The notes: a model not told the origin generated them from the letters alone. A stretch of 38,185 nt of DNA from Clostridium ihumii AP5 (GCF_000612845.1 NZ_CCAT010000089.1:1-38185), one strand, 5' to 3'; shown: positions 15,224-24,781, counted from the first letter of the stretch. A program made the numbers and translations.

Positions 15224-15952
15224 CTAATTTAATTCACGGTTGACAATGAACTTTTTAGCTTTCATTTCTAAGCTATCATCTAATGCAGTTAAACATATTT
15301 CTGAATCAATATATTTATTTTGCAATGCAAGAGTAATTAATCTATCAGCTAATTCAGGATTTTTAGATAATAAACTTCCATGGAAATAAGTACAGAAAGT
15401 ATTTTTATAAATACAACCTTCTTTTTTATCTTCGCCATTATTACCATATCCTGCTTTAACAACACCTAAAGGCTTTAAATTATTTGTAAAAGTTTTACCA
15501 GAATGATTTTCAAAACCTACATAAGTTTCATTAAAATCTTCATTATATATAACTGTATTTCCGATAAATCTAGTGTCACCAGCTTCTGTATATATATCTA
15601 AAATATCTAAACCAGTAAGTTTATCACCATCTGGAGTTGTATAATATTTACCTAATAATTGATATCCTCCACAGATGCTTAAAAATACTTTACCATTTTC
15701 AATGTAAGTACTTATAGAGGTTTTTTTATTCTCAATTAAGTCTTTTGAAACAATAGACTGCTCATAATCTTGACCACCACCAAAAAAGACGATGTCGTAT
15801 AAATTTTCATCAAAATTATCATTTACAGAAACATTAAATATGTTTACTTTTATGTTTCTTTTTTCAGCTCTATGTTTTAAAATTAAAACATTACCAACAT
15901 CACCATAAACATTTAATAAATCTGGATATAAATGACATATGTTAAGTTCCAT
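15224..15952 (-). CDS. gatD: Lipid II isoglutaminyl synthase, glutaminase subunit GatD
   Basis: A 242-aa class I glutamine amidotransferase-like protein that frees ammonia from glutamine for its partner MurT, which amidates the alpha-carboxyl of D-Glu in lipid II. The catalytic Cys is in SICGGYQLLG (Cys94 with the chosen start) and the catalytic His in YFHGSLL (His191), close to the positions known for S. aureus GatD. The frame opens at 15973, which would overlap murT. However, AAAGGA lies 10 nt before an internal ATG at 15952, and MELNICHLYPDLLNVYGD is the usual start of the family, so that start is used. It lies 14 nt downstream of murT in one operon, convergent with the HTH-TPR pair. Confidence 0.93.
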   Translation of the reverse strand: MELNICHLYPDLLNVYGDVGNVLILKHRAEKRNIKVNIFNVSVNDNFDENLYDIVFFGGGQDYEQSIVSKDLIENKKTSISTYIENGKVFLSICGGYQLLGKYYTTPDGDKLTGLDILDIYTEAGDTRFIGNTVIYNEDFNETYVGFENHSGKTFTNNLKPLGVVKAGYGNNGEDKKEGCIYKNTFCTYFHGSLLSKNPELADRLITLALQNKYIDSEICLTALDDSLEMKAKKFIVNRELN

Positions 15953-15966
15953 ATAAATCACATCCT

Positions 15967-17325
15967 TTACCATATTTTATCGATATAACCTTTTTCATGA
16001 AGAAGTTTTCTTATGTTTAACATTGCTGTATATGTAGCTAAAACATAAGTTGTATTACTATTTAATGATTTTAAGCTACTTAGTAAAGTTTCATCATCTT
16101 CGCAAAGTATGAACTTTTCAGTATCAAATCCAGCAATTTTTAATCGTACAGCCATATCGTATAATCGACTACCAGATATGACAACTTTATCTATACTTAA
16201 ATTATTAAGTTCTTCAAAATTAACATCCCAAATCCATGAAACATCTCTACCATCTGCATATTTATCATTAAGAAGAAGCACTAAATTTATTTCTTTTTTA
16301 TCAAGCATTATAGTATTTACTGCTTGATCATAACCAGCAGGGTTTTTAACTAATATTATTTTTAAATCTTTACCATCGAAATCTATGCTTTCTTGTCTTC
16401 CAAAACTACTTTCTTGATTTGCAAGTGTTTTAGAGATAATGCTAGTACCTATATTAAGTTCTTTTGCTATTGAATAAGCACAAAGTCCATTGTATATGTT
16501 ATATTCGCCAGCTTGATTTATAGAAATACTATCACCATTTATAACAACATTAGAACCATTAGGATTTAAATCTAATATTTCTTCTACAGAATAATTTAAA
16601 TTAGGTCGTTTATAACCACAATTGTTACAATAATAATCACCTAAATGATTGTAAGTTACAAAATTATATTCATAAGGTGACTTACAACATTTACAAAATT
16701 TATTATCAGCATTTATACTGATACTTGCATTTTTAGAAATTGGAGTACTAAATCCATAATAAACTATTTTGTTTTTTACAGATAATTTTCCAAATAGTGA
16801 TTCATCACCATTTAAAACTAATGTAGTAGATGGTGTCTTTTCGATTCCACTAAATATTTTATTATATGTGGTATGTATTTCTCCATAGCGATCTAGTTGA
16901 TCTCTAAATAAATTAGTAATAGATATTATTTTTGGTTTAATGTCTTCTGTTATTAAAGGAACATATGCTTCATCCGCTTCTATAACAGCATATCTATTAG
17001 AATTATCTTTGAAGAATTTGTAGTTATGTATAAAACAAGATGTTATTCCAGGAAGCATATTTGCTCCAGTACTATTTGTTATAACATCTACATTGTTAGC
17101 TTTTAAAATATTGTATACCATATTTGTTGTAGTAGTTTTTCCGTTTGTTCCAGTTATTAATATAACGGTATAATCTTTTGCAACAGTTTTTAATATATGT
17201 TTATCAAATTTTAAAGCAACTTTTCCAGGAAAGTTCGAACCTCCTTTTGATAAAAGCTTAGAAAGAAATCTTATTAATTTAGCTGATATTATACTTAAAA
17301 AAGAATTAATCTTAATATTAAACAC
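15967..17325 (-). CDS. murT: Lipid II isoglutaminyl synthase, Mur ligase-like subunit MurT
   Basis: A 452-aa Mur-ligase-fold protein that activates lipid II D-Glu with ATP and forms D-isoglutamine with ammonia from GatD. Motifs: P-loop ITGTNGKTTTT (residues about 57-67), substrate/metal segment IEADEAYVP, a four-cysteine zinc ribbon (CKCC...CNNC, about 210-240) that is diagnostic for MurT, and the C-terminal MurT-specific domain (IILVKNPAGYDQA, LLLNDKYADGRDVSWIWD). The start is odd: the longest frame begins with GTG at 17325, which is fused to the AAAGGAG ribosome binding site. The only in-frame start at normal distance is an ATT (17316-17314). An extended -10 (TGTTATAAT, 17425-17417) lies upstream. 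Confidence 0.93.
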   Translation of the reverse strand: MFNIKINSFLSIISAKLIRFLSKLLSKGGSNFPGKVALKFDKHILKTVAKDYTVILITGTNGKTTTTNMVYNILKANNVDVITNSTGANMLPGITSCFIHNYKFFKDNSNRYAVIEADEAYVPLITEDIKPKIISITNLFRDQLDRYGEIHTTYNKIFSGIEKTPSTTLVLNGDESLFGKLSVKNKIVYYGFSTPISKNASISINADNKFCKCCKSPYEYNFVTYNHLGDYYCNNCGYKRPNLNYSVEEILDLNPNGSNVVINGDSISINQAGEYNIYNGLCAYSIAKELNIGTSIISKTLANQESSFGRQESIDFDGKDLKIILVKNPAGYDQAVNTIMLDKKEINLVLLLNDKYADGRDVSWIWDVNFEELNNLSIDKVVISGSRLYDMAVRLKIAGFDTEKFILCEDDETLLSSLKSLNSNTTYVLATYTAMLNIRKLLHEKGYIDKIW

Positions 17326-17416
17326 TCCTTTACAAAAATACTTAGAAGTTATTAATGAATTTTAGTGAATAGTTTAAATTACTCACTATCATATAAACAT
17401 ACTTAATAACTAAATT

Positions 17417-17425
17417 ATTATAACA
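17417..17425 (-). promoter_or_regulatory. Extended -10 promoter of murT-gatD
   Basis: TGTTATAAT on the minus strand, about 90 nt before the murT start. The rest of the 17326-17652 gap between divergent genes is AT-rich, with no gene, no clear operator and no recognised RNA; the plus-strand gene at 17653 has no convincing -35/-10 pair that I can point to. Confidence 0.5.
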
Positions 17426-17652
17426 TTTTAAAGAAAGCTTTTCTACACAAAGAAATACATATGATACAGTACATTTAAATTTATGGTTATATTAAAAATT
17501 AAAATTATAATAAAACAAAAAAATGAAAGTTCAAAGTAAATAAAGGTATAAATTTAAAATAGACTTTGGAACACTATGAATGGTGTTAAGTAGATTTTTT
17601 GTGCTGCATTTGATAAAATTAACATATGAAATAGCAAATAAGGAGGAAATAT

Positions 17653-19329
17653 ATGAATATAAGGCTATATGCCAAAAAAGCAATTGTGATAGTTTTACTA
17701 ATAATTTTAGTTCTAATAGGCATATTTTTCATTAAACAAAGAGTTGATATTAAAGATAAATATATAAAGAAGGGTGAAGAATATTTTTATACTTTACAGT
17801 TAGATGATGCAATTAAAACATATGAAACAGCAGAAAAAAAGGATAAGGATAATGCATTATGGTCAGCTAAAATAAGTGAAGTTTATGTTTTAAAGGAAGA
17901 GTTTGATAATGCAGATAAATATATTGACAAGGCTTTAGAAAAAAATGATATTAATGGTGAAGCTCATGCTATTATTCTAAATAATAAATTTGTTATGTTA
18001 AAAAATAAAATTGCTAGTGGAGCAGTTAGTGAAAATGAAATAAATGAATTTGTAATAAATAGCGAAGAATATCTGAAAAAATTCCCGGAAAATAAAAATA
18101 TGCAGGAAATTATGTTTTCGGCTTATATTATAAATAATAATAAAGAAAAAGCTAAAAAGATAATTGATGATTATAATGGAAAAACAGCATATGATTTATG
18201 TGAAAAAGCCAATATGTCGTTCATATTAGGAGATTTAAATAATGGACTAAAACTTTTAAATGATGCATTTAAAAAGGATAAAAATGAAATAAGAGTATAT
18301 GAAATAGTAAATGATGAATACAGTAGGAATAAAGATGTATTAAATTTAATTTTAGAAGCCTTAAAAAGTGATGAGGAAAATAGTTGCTACAAAATGATGC
18401 TTGCAAAAATTTATTTAAATAATAATGATCTAGAAAAATCATATAAATTAATTGAGAGTATAGAAAATGATAAGAATTTTATAATTCCAGAAGTTTTAGA
18501 ATTAAATTTAGAGGAAATTAAGGGTAATAAAGAAAAAGTAAATGAAATATGTGAAAAGTTATTACAAAAAAATCCTAAAAGTTACGTAGTAAATAATTTA
18601 ATAGCATCAAATTATCTTAAAAAAAATGATATAGAAAATGCTAGCAAATATTTTAAAAAATCAATGAATGCAAATAATAAATATATAAATAACTATATTA
18701 CTTTGGCACCTAGTATATGGGAGTTAAAAGGGGAGCCAGATAAAGCACTTCCGTATTTATATCATTCAAAGTATTTAGAGCCATACAATAGTTATGTATA
18801 TGTGAAAAGTGGAGAATATAGTTGGTACAATTTAAATAATGCATCTTATGCATTAGATGATTTGACATTTGCATCAATTATTGATGTAAATGATATAGAA
18901 CTAAAATATAAAATTTCTAAATTATATTTAGAAAACCATAACTATGAACAAGCCGTGAAATTTTTAAAAGAATGCATAAGTAAAGACTCAAAAAATAAAG
19001 AATATTTTAGAACTCTTGGGACAACTTATATCATTTTAAATAAGAATAGTGAAGCATTAAATGAGATCAATAAGGCATATCAATTAGACAAAAATGATAT
19101 ATTAACTATAAACAATTTAGGTTGCTATTATATAATAGTTCAAAGTGATATTACAAAGGCAAAAGAAAACTTTACAAAAGCGTTTAATTTATTAAAAGAT
19201 ACTGATGATGATTATACAAGAAAAACAATAAAAGATAATTACAATAAAATAATTCGATTAAAAGAACAATATGATACTGGTAAAGAGAATGAAGTTATAA
19301 AAATACCAGACTTTATTATGTTTTATTAA
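17653..19329 (+). CDS. Membrane-anchored TPR protein
   Basis: A 558-aa protein with an N-terminal membrane anchor (AIVIVLLIILVLIGIFFI, residues about 10-27) followed by a long array of tetratricopeptide repeats facing outward or inward depending on topology. The basic residues before the anchor (RLYAKKA) favour an N-in, C-out arrangement. Clear repeats include YFYTLQLDDAIKTYETAEKK, LGTTYIILNKNSEALNEINK and LGCYYIIVQSDITKAKENF. The strong AAGGAGG ribosome binding site and a terminator right after the stop make it a single-gene unit. It is divergent from murT-gatD, so a cell-envelope scaffold role is plausible but not shown. No enzymatic motif seen. Confidence 0.85.
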   Translation: MNIRLYAKKAIVIVLLIILVLIGIFFIKQRVDIKDKYIKKGEEYFYTLQLDDAIKTYETAEKKDKDNALWSAKISEVYVLKEEFDNADKYIDKALEKNDINGEAHAIILNNKFVMLKNKIASGAVSENEINEFVINSEEYLKKFPENKNMQEIMFSAYIINNNKEKAKKIIDDYNGKTAYDLCEKANMSFILGDLNNGLKLLNDAFKKDKNEIRVYEIVNDEYSRNKDVLNLILEALKSDEENSCYKMMLAKIYLNNNDLEKSYKLIESIENDKNFIIPEVLELNLEEIKGNKEKVNEICEKLLQKNPKSYVVNNLIASNYLKKNDIENASKYFKKSMNANNKYINNYITLAPSIWELKGEPDKALPYLYHSKYLEPYNSYVYVKSGEYSWYNLNNASYALDDLTFASIIDVNDIELKYKISKLYLENHNYEQAVKFLKECISKDSKNKEYFRTLGTTYIILNKNSEALNEINKAYQLDKNDILTINNLGCYYIIVQSDITKAKENFTKAFNLLKDTDDDYTRKTIKDNYNKIIRLKEQYDTGKENEVIKIPDFIMFY

Positions 19330-19330
19330 A

Positions 19331-19363
19331 AAAAACCCTTATGTATTAAGCATAGGGGTTTTT
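19331..19363 (+). terminator. Intrinsic terminator of the TPR protein gene
   Basis: AAAAACCCTTATG pairs with CATAGGGGTTTTT (one G-T pair) around a 7-nt loop, ending in a T run. Confidence 0.85.
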
Positions 19364-19541
19364 AAGTTGAAAAATATAAAATATCAAAATTTTAAGTCAA
19401 TATACTACAAATAAAGAATATTTAGTATAAAATTTGAATTTATATAGAAGGATATTAGAAAAATGTAGAAATTAGTTAACAAAAATGTTACAATATTATA
19501 AAAATATGAAAAATTTTAAAGTATTAGTGGGGGAGTTTATT

Positions 19542-20795
19542 ATGGATAAAAGTTTTTTTATAAAAAATAGAGAAAATTTATTAAGTAAAATAGAGGAGAA
19601 TTCTATAGTAGTTCTTTTTGCAGGTGAAGCACCTTATAAATCAGCTGATGATAAATATAGTTTCTGTCCAAATAGAAATTTCTATTATGTTACAGGATTT
19701 AAAAGAGAAAAAGCTATATATGTAGCAACAAAAGCTTCAGGTGTAATATCAGAAACTTTATATATTGAAAGACAAAATCCAGAACTTATAAAATGGATTG
19801 GAAAAAAACCAACACTAGAAGATTCAAAAGAAATAACTGGAATAGAAGATGTTAAATTTTTAGATGAATTTAGTGAAAATTTCTCAAAAATATCAAATCC
19901 AAGTATAGAGTATGAAAACATTTACTTAGACTTGGAAAGACAAGAATATGATAAATTACCTAATTTACCAATGATATTTGCAGATGAAGTAATAAGAAAA
20001 TATCCATACTTAAAGGTTAAAAATATATTTAAATTTATAGCTGAATTAAGAGCTATAAAAAGAGAAGAAGAGATAGAACTTACAAGAAGAGCAATAGAAA
20101 TAACTAAAGAGGGAATATATAGTATATTTAAAAATGCAAAAGAAGGAATTATGGAGTGTGAATTAGAAGCACATTTTGATTATGAATTAAGAAAAAGAGG
20201 AGTTAAAGAAACTGCATTCAATACAATAGTTGGTTCAGGTGTTAATGGTGCAACACTTCATTATTCAGAAAATAATTGTGAAATTCCTGAAAAAAGTTTA
20301 GTATTATTAGATTTGGGAGCTCAATATAATGAGTATAATGCAGATGTATCACGTACATTCCCTGCAAATGGTAAATTTACTGATAGACAAAAAGCTGTAT
20401 ACAATGCAGTGTTAAATGCTATGAAAAAGGTGGAAGAAGCAGCAAGACCAGGAATAAAAAAAGCAGACTTAGAAAAAGTAGCTATGGAAGAATTAGGAAA
20501 AGGATGCGTTGAACTAGGGTTAATAAAAGATAAAAGTGAAGTTAGAAAATACTATTTCCACTCAATAGGACATTACTTAGGAATGGATGCTCATGATGTT
20601 GGATCATATGATAGAGTTTTAGAACCAGGTATGATTATAACAAATGAACCAGGAATATATATAGCAGAAGAGGGTATAGGTGTAAGAATAGAAGACGATT
20701 TACTTATAACTACAGATGGATGTGAAAATTTATCAAAAGATATAATTAAAGAAGTTGAAGAAATAGAATCATTTATGGCGAAATATAATAAATAA
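19542..20795 (+). CDS. pepP: Xaa-Pro aminopeptidase (M24B)
   Basis: A 417-aa cytosolic dimetal peptidase that removes N-terminal residues before proline. The N-terminal aminopeptidase P domain (about 1-170) starts at SFFIKNRENLLSKI. The C-terminal pita-bread domain carries the five metal ligands: Asp in LLDLGAQ, Asp in NADVSRTFP, His in SIGHYLGMDAHD, Glu in TNEPGIY and Glu in VRIEDDLLI. The frame opens at 19485, but GGGGGAG lies just before the ATG at 19542 and the family's N-terminal domain begins there. The stop codon lies inside a 26-bp perfect terminator palindrome shared with the convergent gene. The symbol is a family-level choice; the exact peptide preference is unknown. Confidence 0.93.
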   Translation: MDKSFFIKNRENLLSKIEENSIVVLFAGEAPYKSADDKYSFCPNRNFYYVTGFKREKAIYVATKASGVISETLYIERQNPELIKWIGKKPTLEDSKEITGIEDVKFLDEFSENFSKISNPSIEYENIYLDLERQEYDKLPNLPMIFADEVIRKYPYLKVKNIFKFIAELRAIKREEEIELTRRAIEITKEGIYSIFKNAKEGIMECELEAHFDYELRKRGVKETAFNTIVGSGVNGATLHYSENNCEIPEKSLVLLDLGAQYNEYNADVSRTFPANGKFTDRQKAVYNAVLNAMKKVEEAARPGIKKADLEKVAMEELGKGCVELGLIKDKSEVRKYYFHSIGHYLGMDAHDVGSYDRVLEPGMIITNEPGIYIAEEGIGVRIEDDLLITTDGCENLSKDIIKEVEEIESFMAKYNK

Positions 20796-20841
20796 CATAA
20801 AAAACTCAAGATAAATTTATCTTGAGTTTTTTATGTTATTT
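20790..20841. terminator. Bidirectional terminator, perfect 26-bp palindrome
   Basis: Bases 20790-20815 are perfectly complementary to 20816-20841. The A- and T-rich arms give U runs on both strands, serving the convergent Xaa-Pro aminopeptidase and YbjN-like genes. The stop codon of the plus-strand gene is inside the stem. Confidence 0.9.
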
Positions 20842-20843
20842 AT

Positions 20844-21299
20844 TTAAGCTATTAAATTAAGAGAAGTTCTAATTTTTGCATATTCTTCTTCAACAGCATG
20901 GAACATTACACTTAAAGTTTCGAAAACTATTTCTGCATTAAAATTACCATTAAAAGGTATAGAAGATTTAGCACTAACAACACCTTGATCCTCAAAAAAA
21001 GATATATATTTATAAGTTGAATTTAAATCATTAAATACTTTATATAAATTAATTTTGTCATCTTTTTCAGGAACACTAGTTATATGGAAAATATAAATAT
21101 CTGCAAGAGTATCATCATCAGTAAGTGATATTACAGCTCTACGAGTATCACCACCACCAAGAACAGGTTTCTCAACTCCATTTATAGTTAGCTTATCTGG
21201 AAATGCAAAAATTGTAACATCATCTATGTTCATACCTTTATTCATAGGTATTTTTCTTTCTTCTAAAAATTTTTCGAAAGCTAGTGTATTTTCTCTCAT
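20844..21299 (-). CDS. YbjN-like protein of unknown function
   Basis: A 151-aa cytosolic protein without membrane segments or cysteines. The C-terminal half (INLYKVFNDLNSTYKYISFF, then AKSSIPFNGNFNAEIVFETL and an alpha-helical end with VEEEYAKIRTSL) has the strand/helix rhythm of YbjN/type III chaperone-like domains, which bind partner proteins. This is recognised by pattern only. The N-terminal half carries a GGGDTRRAVISLTDDD segment that I do not recognise. The ribosome binding site on the minus strand is AAAGGGGGAT. A perfect 11-bp inverted repeat (21339-21367) sits just upstream, over the likely -35 region. It lies between pflA and the aminopeptidase gene, so a link to either is possible but unproven. 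Confidence 0.75.
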   Translation of the reverse strand: MRENTLAFEKFLEERKIPMNKGMNIDDVTIFAFPDKLTINGVEKPVLGGGDTRRAVISLTDDDTLADIYIFHITSVPEKDDKINLYKVFNDLNSTYKYISFFEDQGVVSAKSSIPFNGNFNAEIVFETLSVMFHAVEEEYAKIRTSLNLIA

Positions 21300-21338
21300 T
21301 AAAATATCCCCCTTTAAAAAAAGTAATTACAATTTACA

Positions 21339-21367
21339 TTTCAAGAATTAATTGACAATTCTTGAAA
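21339..21367. promoter_or_regulatory. Operator-like inverted repeat upstream of the YbjN-like gene
   Basis: TTTCAAGAATT and its exact reverse complement AATTCTTGAAA are separated by 7 nt. On the minus strand the spacer supplies part of a TTGTCA -35 hexamer, with an AT-rich TGTAAATT -10 candidate 16 bp on, about 40 nt before the gene. A site overlapping the -35 fits repression. No T run follows, so it is less likely to be a terminator. Confidence 0.5.
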
Positions 21368-21436
21368 TATAGATATATTATCTCATAAAGTTTTTAATTA
21401 GTAAATATAAAATAATGTTTGTAAAATTAAAGTAAA

Positions 21437-21464
21437 TAAAAAATAGTAGGATATACCTACTATT
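21437..21464 (-). terminator. Intrinsic terminator of pflA
   Basis: Stem AATAGTAGG/CCTACTATT (21442-21450 with 21456-21464) with a 5-nt loop, followed on the minus strand by a T run. The pflA stop codon (21462-21460) is inside the stem. Confidence 0.8.
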
Positions 21465-22191
21465 TCTTATCAAAGTTAACTAATGAAATTAAGTAATCTT
21501 GAAGTTCCTTAGTTTTTTCTTTATCCATGGCTGGAACACCATCAAGTTTATATTTTATTCCAAGAACTTCATATTTGTTTACACCTAATAAATGATAAGG
21601 TAAAAGATCGATTCTATCTACATTAGGAATCTCTTCATTTATTACTTTAGCTATTTTATCCATGTGTTCTTTAGTATCTGTATAACCAGGAACAACCACG
21701 TGTCTTATCCAAACTCTACAATCACTTTTTCTAAGAGCTTCTAGGAATATATTTACATCATGAGTATTTTGACCAGTTAATGCTATATAACCATCATTGT
21801 CTTTATGCTTTACATCAAGCAAAACTAAGTCAGTATATTTTAAAATTTCATCATAATTACCATGACCATAGCCAGCAGTATCTATAGTTGTATGTATGCC
21901 TTTTTCTTTACATTTTTTTAGAGCTTCTAATAAAAACTCATCTTGGAAAAGTGGGTCTCCGCCAGAAAAAGTAACACCACCGCCAGATCTTTCAAAGAAT
22001 GGCTTGAATCTTTCAATTTTTGCTACTAATTCATCAGCTGTATATTCTTCGCCACCATTTAAAGTCCAAGTATCTGGATTATGGCAATATGCGCATCTTA
22101 ATTTACAACCTTGCATAAATACTACAACTCTTATACCAGGACCATCAACAAGCCCCATACTTTCAATTGAATGAATTCTACCTTTTACCAT
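21460..22191 (-). CDS. pflA: Pyruvate formate-lyase activating enzyme
   Basis: A 243-aa radical-SAM enzyme that installs the glycyl radical on pyruvate formate-lyase under anaerobic conditions, in the cytosol. The 4Fe-4S/SAM motif is GCKLRCAYCHNPDTW (CxxxCxxC). The SAM-binding SGGGVTFSGGDPLFQ segment and VLLDVKH follow in the expected places. Length is typical of PflA. An AAGGAG ribosome binding site precedes the ATG. It lies 148 nt downstream of pflB in the same direction, with two hairpins between, so it is probably made at a lower level by read-through from the pflB promoter. Its own terminator overlaps the stop. Confidence 0.96.
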   Translation of the reverse strand: MVKGRIHSIESMGLVDGPGIRVVVFMQGCKLRCAYCHNPDTWTLNGGEEYTADELVAKIERFKPFFERSGGGVTFSGGDPLFQDEFLLEALKKCKEKGIHTTIDTAGYGHGNYDEILKYTDLVLLDVKHKDNDGYIALTGQNTHDVNIFLEALRKSDCRVWIRHVVVPGYTDTKEHMDKIAKVINEEIPNVDRIDLLPYHLLGVNKYEVLGIKYKLDGVPAMDKEKTKELQDYLISLVNFDKK

Positions 22192-22230
22192 AATACCACA
22201 TCTCCTTAATAAAGATTATTTCTTTATACT

Positions 22231-22331
22231 AAAAAAACTATTATATTAATTATTAAAGAAAAATTCAATACAAAATATAAAATATAATAGTTTTTTTAAT
22301 ATAAAGCACTACCAAAGTGGTAGTGCTTTAT
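22231..22331 (-). terminator. Two hairpins in the pflB-pflA gap
   Basis: The first on the minus strand is a 14-bp stem with a 3-nt loop (22301-22314 with 22318-22331; core GCACTACCA/TGGTAGTGC). The second is a 17-bp perfect inverted repeat with a long loop (22231-22247 with 22281-22297) ending in a T run. Together they look like a partial terminator or mRNA-end stabiliser that would favour pflB over pflA. Confidence 0.7.
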
Positions 22332-22339
22332 AATTTATA

Positions 22340-24568
22340 TTACATAGATTTATGGAATGTTCTGTTGATAACTTCTAATTGTTGTTCTTTTGTTAATCTT
22401 ACGAAGTTAACTGCATATCCAGATACTCTGATTGTTAGAGTAGGATAGTTGTCTGGATTTTCCATAGCATCTAATAATGTTTCTCTGTTTAATACATTAA
22501 CATTTAGGTGGAATGCACTTTGACCAAAGTATCCATCTAATATAGCTGCTAAGTTAAGTTTTCTTTCATCTTCAGATTTTCCAAGAGCATCTGGGATGAT
22601 AGAGAATGTGTTAGATATACCATCTTGACAAGATTCTCTATATTGGATTTTAGCAACAGAGTTTAATGAAGCTAAAGCACCATTTGTATCTCTTCCGTGC
22701 ATTGGGTTAGCACCTGGAGCTAATGCTTCTCCAGCTTTTCTTCCATCTGGAGTAGATCCTGTTTTCTTACCATAAACAACGTTTGATGTTATAGTTAAAG
22801 CTGATAATGAATGTTCAGCGTTTCTGTAAGTTGGGTGTTTTTTAAGCATTGCTGAGAATTTGTTTATTAATTCTACTGCTAAATCATCAACTCTATCATC
22901 ATCATTTCCGTATTTAGGGAAATCTCCTTCGATTTCAAAATCAACAGTGATTCCTTCTTCATTTCTTATAGGTTTAACTTTTGCATATTTTATAGCACTT
23001 AAAGAGTCAGCAGCAACTGAAAGTCCAGCAACTCCGAATGCCATAAATCTCTTAATATCAGTATCGTGTAAAGCCATTTGACCTGCTTCATAAGCATATT
23101 TATCATGCATGTAATGAATAGTATTCATTGTGTTTACATATAAATCTGCACAGTACTCAAGTACGTTGAAGTAAGCTTTTTTAACTTTTGCATAATCAAG
23201 AACATCATCAGTTATTTTCTCTAAACCTTCAATAACTTTGATTCCTTTTTTCTCATCTACACCACCATTAAGAGTGTATAATAAAGCTTTAGCTAAGTTG
23301 ATTCTTGCTCCGAAGAATTGCATTCTCTTACCAATTTCCATAGCTGAAACACAGCAAGCTATACCATAATCGTCTCCATAGATATTTCTCATTAAATCGT
23401 CATTTTCATATTGGATTGATCCAGTTTGAATAGACATTTTAGCACAATATTCTTTGAAAGCTTTTGGTAATTTTTCTGACCATAAAACTGTCATATTTGG
23501 TTCTGGTGCAGGATCAAGGTTAGTTAATGTGTGTAAGAATCTGAAAGAGTTCTTAGTTACTAATGGTTTACCATTAATAGACACACCACCGATTGATTCT
23601 GTTATCCAGTTAGGATCTCCAGCGAATAAGTCATTATATTCAGGAGTTCTTAAATGTCTAGCTATTCTTAATTTGATTACAAGTTGGTCAATTATTTCTT
23701 GAGCTTCAACTTCAGTTATGATTCCAGCTTGTAAATCTCTTTCTAAGTATATGTCCATGAAAGTACTAGTTCTTCCTAAAGACATTGCAGCTCCGTTGTT
23801 TTCTTTTATAGCTGCTAAGTATCCAAAGTAAAGAGCTTGAACAGCTTCTCTAGCGTTAGATGATGGCTTAGATATATCTACACCATAAGATGCAGCCATT
23901 TCTTTTATTTGTCCTAAAGCTCTGATTTGTTCAGAAACTTCTTCTCTGTGTCTTATAGTTTCTTCATTAGCAGCACCTTGGATGTTGTTTAAGTCTGCTT
24001 TCTTTTGTGCTACTAAGAAATCTACTCCATAAAGAGCAAGTCTTCTATAGTCACCTATGATTCTTCCTCTACCATATGCATCTGGAAGACCAGTTAATAA
24101 ACCAGCGCTTCTAGCAGCTCTTGTTTCTTTAGTATAAGCATCGAAAACTCCTTGATTGTGAGTTTTTCTATATTTATTAAAGTATTTATTTATTTCAGGA
24201 TTTAATTCATATCCATAAGCTTCTAATGATTGCTCAACCATTCTGAATCCACCAAATGGATTTACTATTCTTTTAAGTGGAGCATTAGTTTGTAATCCAA
24301 CGATTACTTCGTTATCTTTATCGATGTATCCAGCTTCGAAGTTGTTTATTCCAGAAACTTCATTAACTTCTACGTCGATAATTCCTTTTTTTATTTCTTC
24401 TATTATTAATGCATGAGTTTTATCCCATACTTTAGAAGTTTTTTCGCTTATAGGAGCTAAGAAAGACTCATCTCCTTCGTATACTGTGTAGTTCTTTTGA
24501 ATGAAATCTCTAACATTAATTTCTTCTTGCCAAAGATCACCTTTGAAACCTTCCCATTGTTTAAACAT
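22340..24568 (-). CDS. pflB: Formate acetyltransferase (pyruvate formate-lyase)
   Basis: A 742-aa glycyl-radical enzyme that converts pyruvate and CoA to acetyl-CoA and formate, the main non-ferredoxin pyruvate route in anaerobes. The catalytic Cys-Cys pair is in [14 protein letters not shown] (about residue 410), and the glycyl-radical site is RVSGYAVNF near the C-terminus. Length and ends ([20 protein letters not shown] start, INRTFHKSM end) are full-size. A strong AAGGAGG ribosome binding site lies before the ATG. Codon use is slightly less AT-biased than its neighbours, as expected for a highly expressed gene. First gene of pflB-pflA; a long regulatory region lies upstream. Confidence 0.97.
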   Translation of the reverse strand: MFKQWEGFKGDLWQEEINVRDFIQKNYTVYEGDESFLAPISEKTSKVWDKTHALIIEEIKKGIIDVEVNEVSGINNFEAGYIDKDNEVIVGLQTNAPLKRIVNPFGGFRMVEQSLEAYGYELNPEINKYFNKYRKTHNQGVFDAYTKETRAARSAGLLTGLPDAYGRGRIIGDYRRLALYGVDFLVAQKKADLNNIQGAANEETIRHREEVSEQIRALGQIKEMAASYGVDISKPSSNAREAVQALYFGYLAAIKENNGAAMSLGRTSTFMDIYLERDLQAGIITEVEAQEIIDQLVIKLRIARHLRTPEYNDLFAGDPNWITESIGGVSINGKPLVTKNSFRFLHTLTNLDPAPEPNMTVLWSEKLPKAFKEYCAKMSIQTGSIQYENDDLMRNIYGDDYGIACCVSAMEIGKRMQFFGARINLAKALLYTLNGGVDEKKGIKVIEGLEKITDDVLDYAKVKKAYFNVLEYCADLYVNTMNTIHYMHDKYAYEAGQMALHDTDIKRFMAFGVAGLSVAADSLSAIKYAKVKPIRNEEGITVDFEIEGDFPKYGNDDDRVDDLAVELINKFSAMLKKHPTYRNAEHSLSALTITSNVVYGKKTGSTPDGRKAGEALAPGANPMHGRDTNGALASLNSVAKIQYRESCQDGISNTFSIIPDALGKSEDERKLNLAAILDGYFGQSAFHLNVNVLNRETLLDAMENPDNYPTLTIRVSGYAVNFVRLTKEQQLEVINRTFHKSM

Positions 24569-24614
24569 TTATTATTCCTCCTTAAATTATATAAACTAAA
24601 TTTTAATATTGAGG

Positions 24615-24644
24615 ATCATTAAGTTAAAATTTAAACTTAATGAT
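24615..24644 (-). other. Hairpin in the pflB 5' leader
   Basis: ATCATTAAGTT pairs with AACTTAATGAT across an 8-nt loop. It lies between the proposed promoter and the ribosome binding site and would form in the pflB leader RNA. Confidence 0.45.
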
Positions 24645-24699
24645 GATAATTTATTTATTATTTATTGTAATTATATGTTTAAGTTTTTTGTCTGTTATA

Positions 24700-24728
24700 A
24701 TTGTAGTATTAATACAGAAAGAAATCAA
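24700..24728 (-). promoter_or_regulatory. Proposed pflB promoter
   Basis: On the minus strand TTGATT (24728-24723), a 17-bp spacer and TACAAT (24705-24700), about 130 nt before the start codon. I see no obvious Rex-type TTGTTAA...TTAACAA operator. The palindrome ATTTGTACAAAT lies 40 bp upstream (24770-24781). Confidence 0.45.
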
Positions 24729-24769
24729 TACCTTTTTACAATGTCAGAAAAATTTTAATTTAATACAAA

Positions 24770-24781
24770 ATTTGTACAAAT
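24770..24781. promoter_or_regulatory. ATTTGTACAAAT palindrome upstream of pflB
   Basis: A perfect 12-bp palindrome just upstream of the proposed pflB -35. It shares the core TTGTACAA with the paired sites at 11850-11930. Confidence 0.4.
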
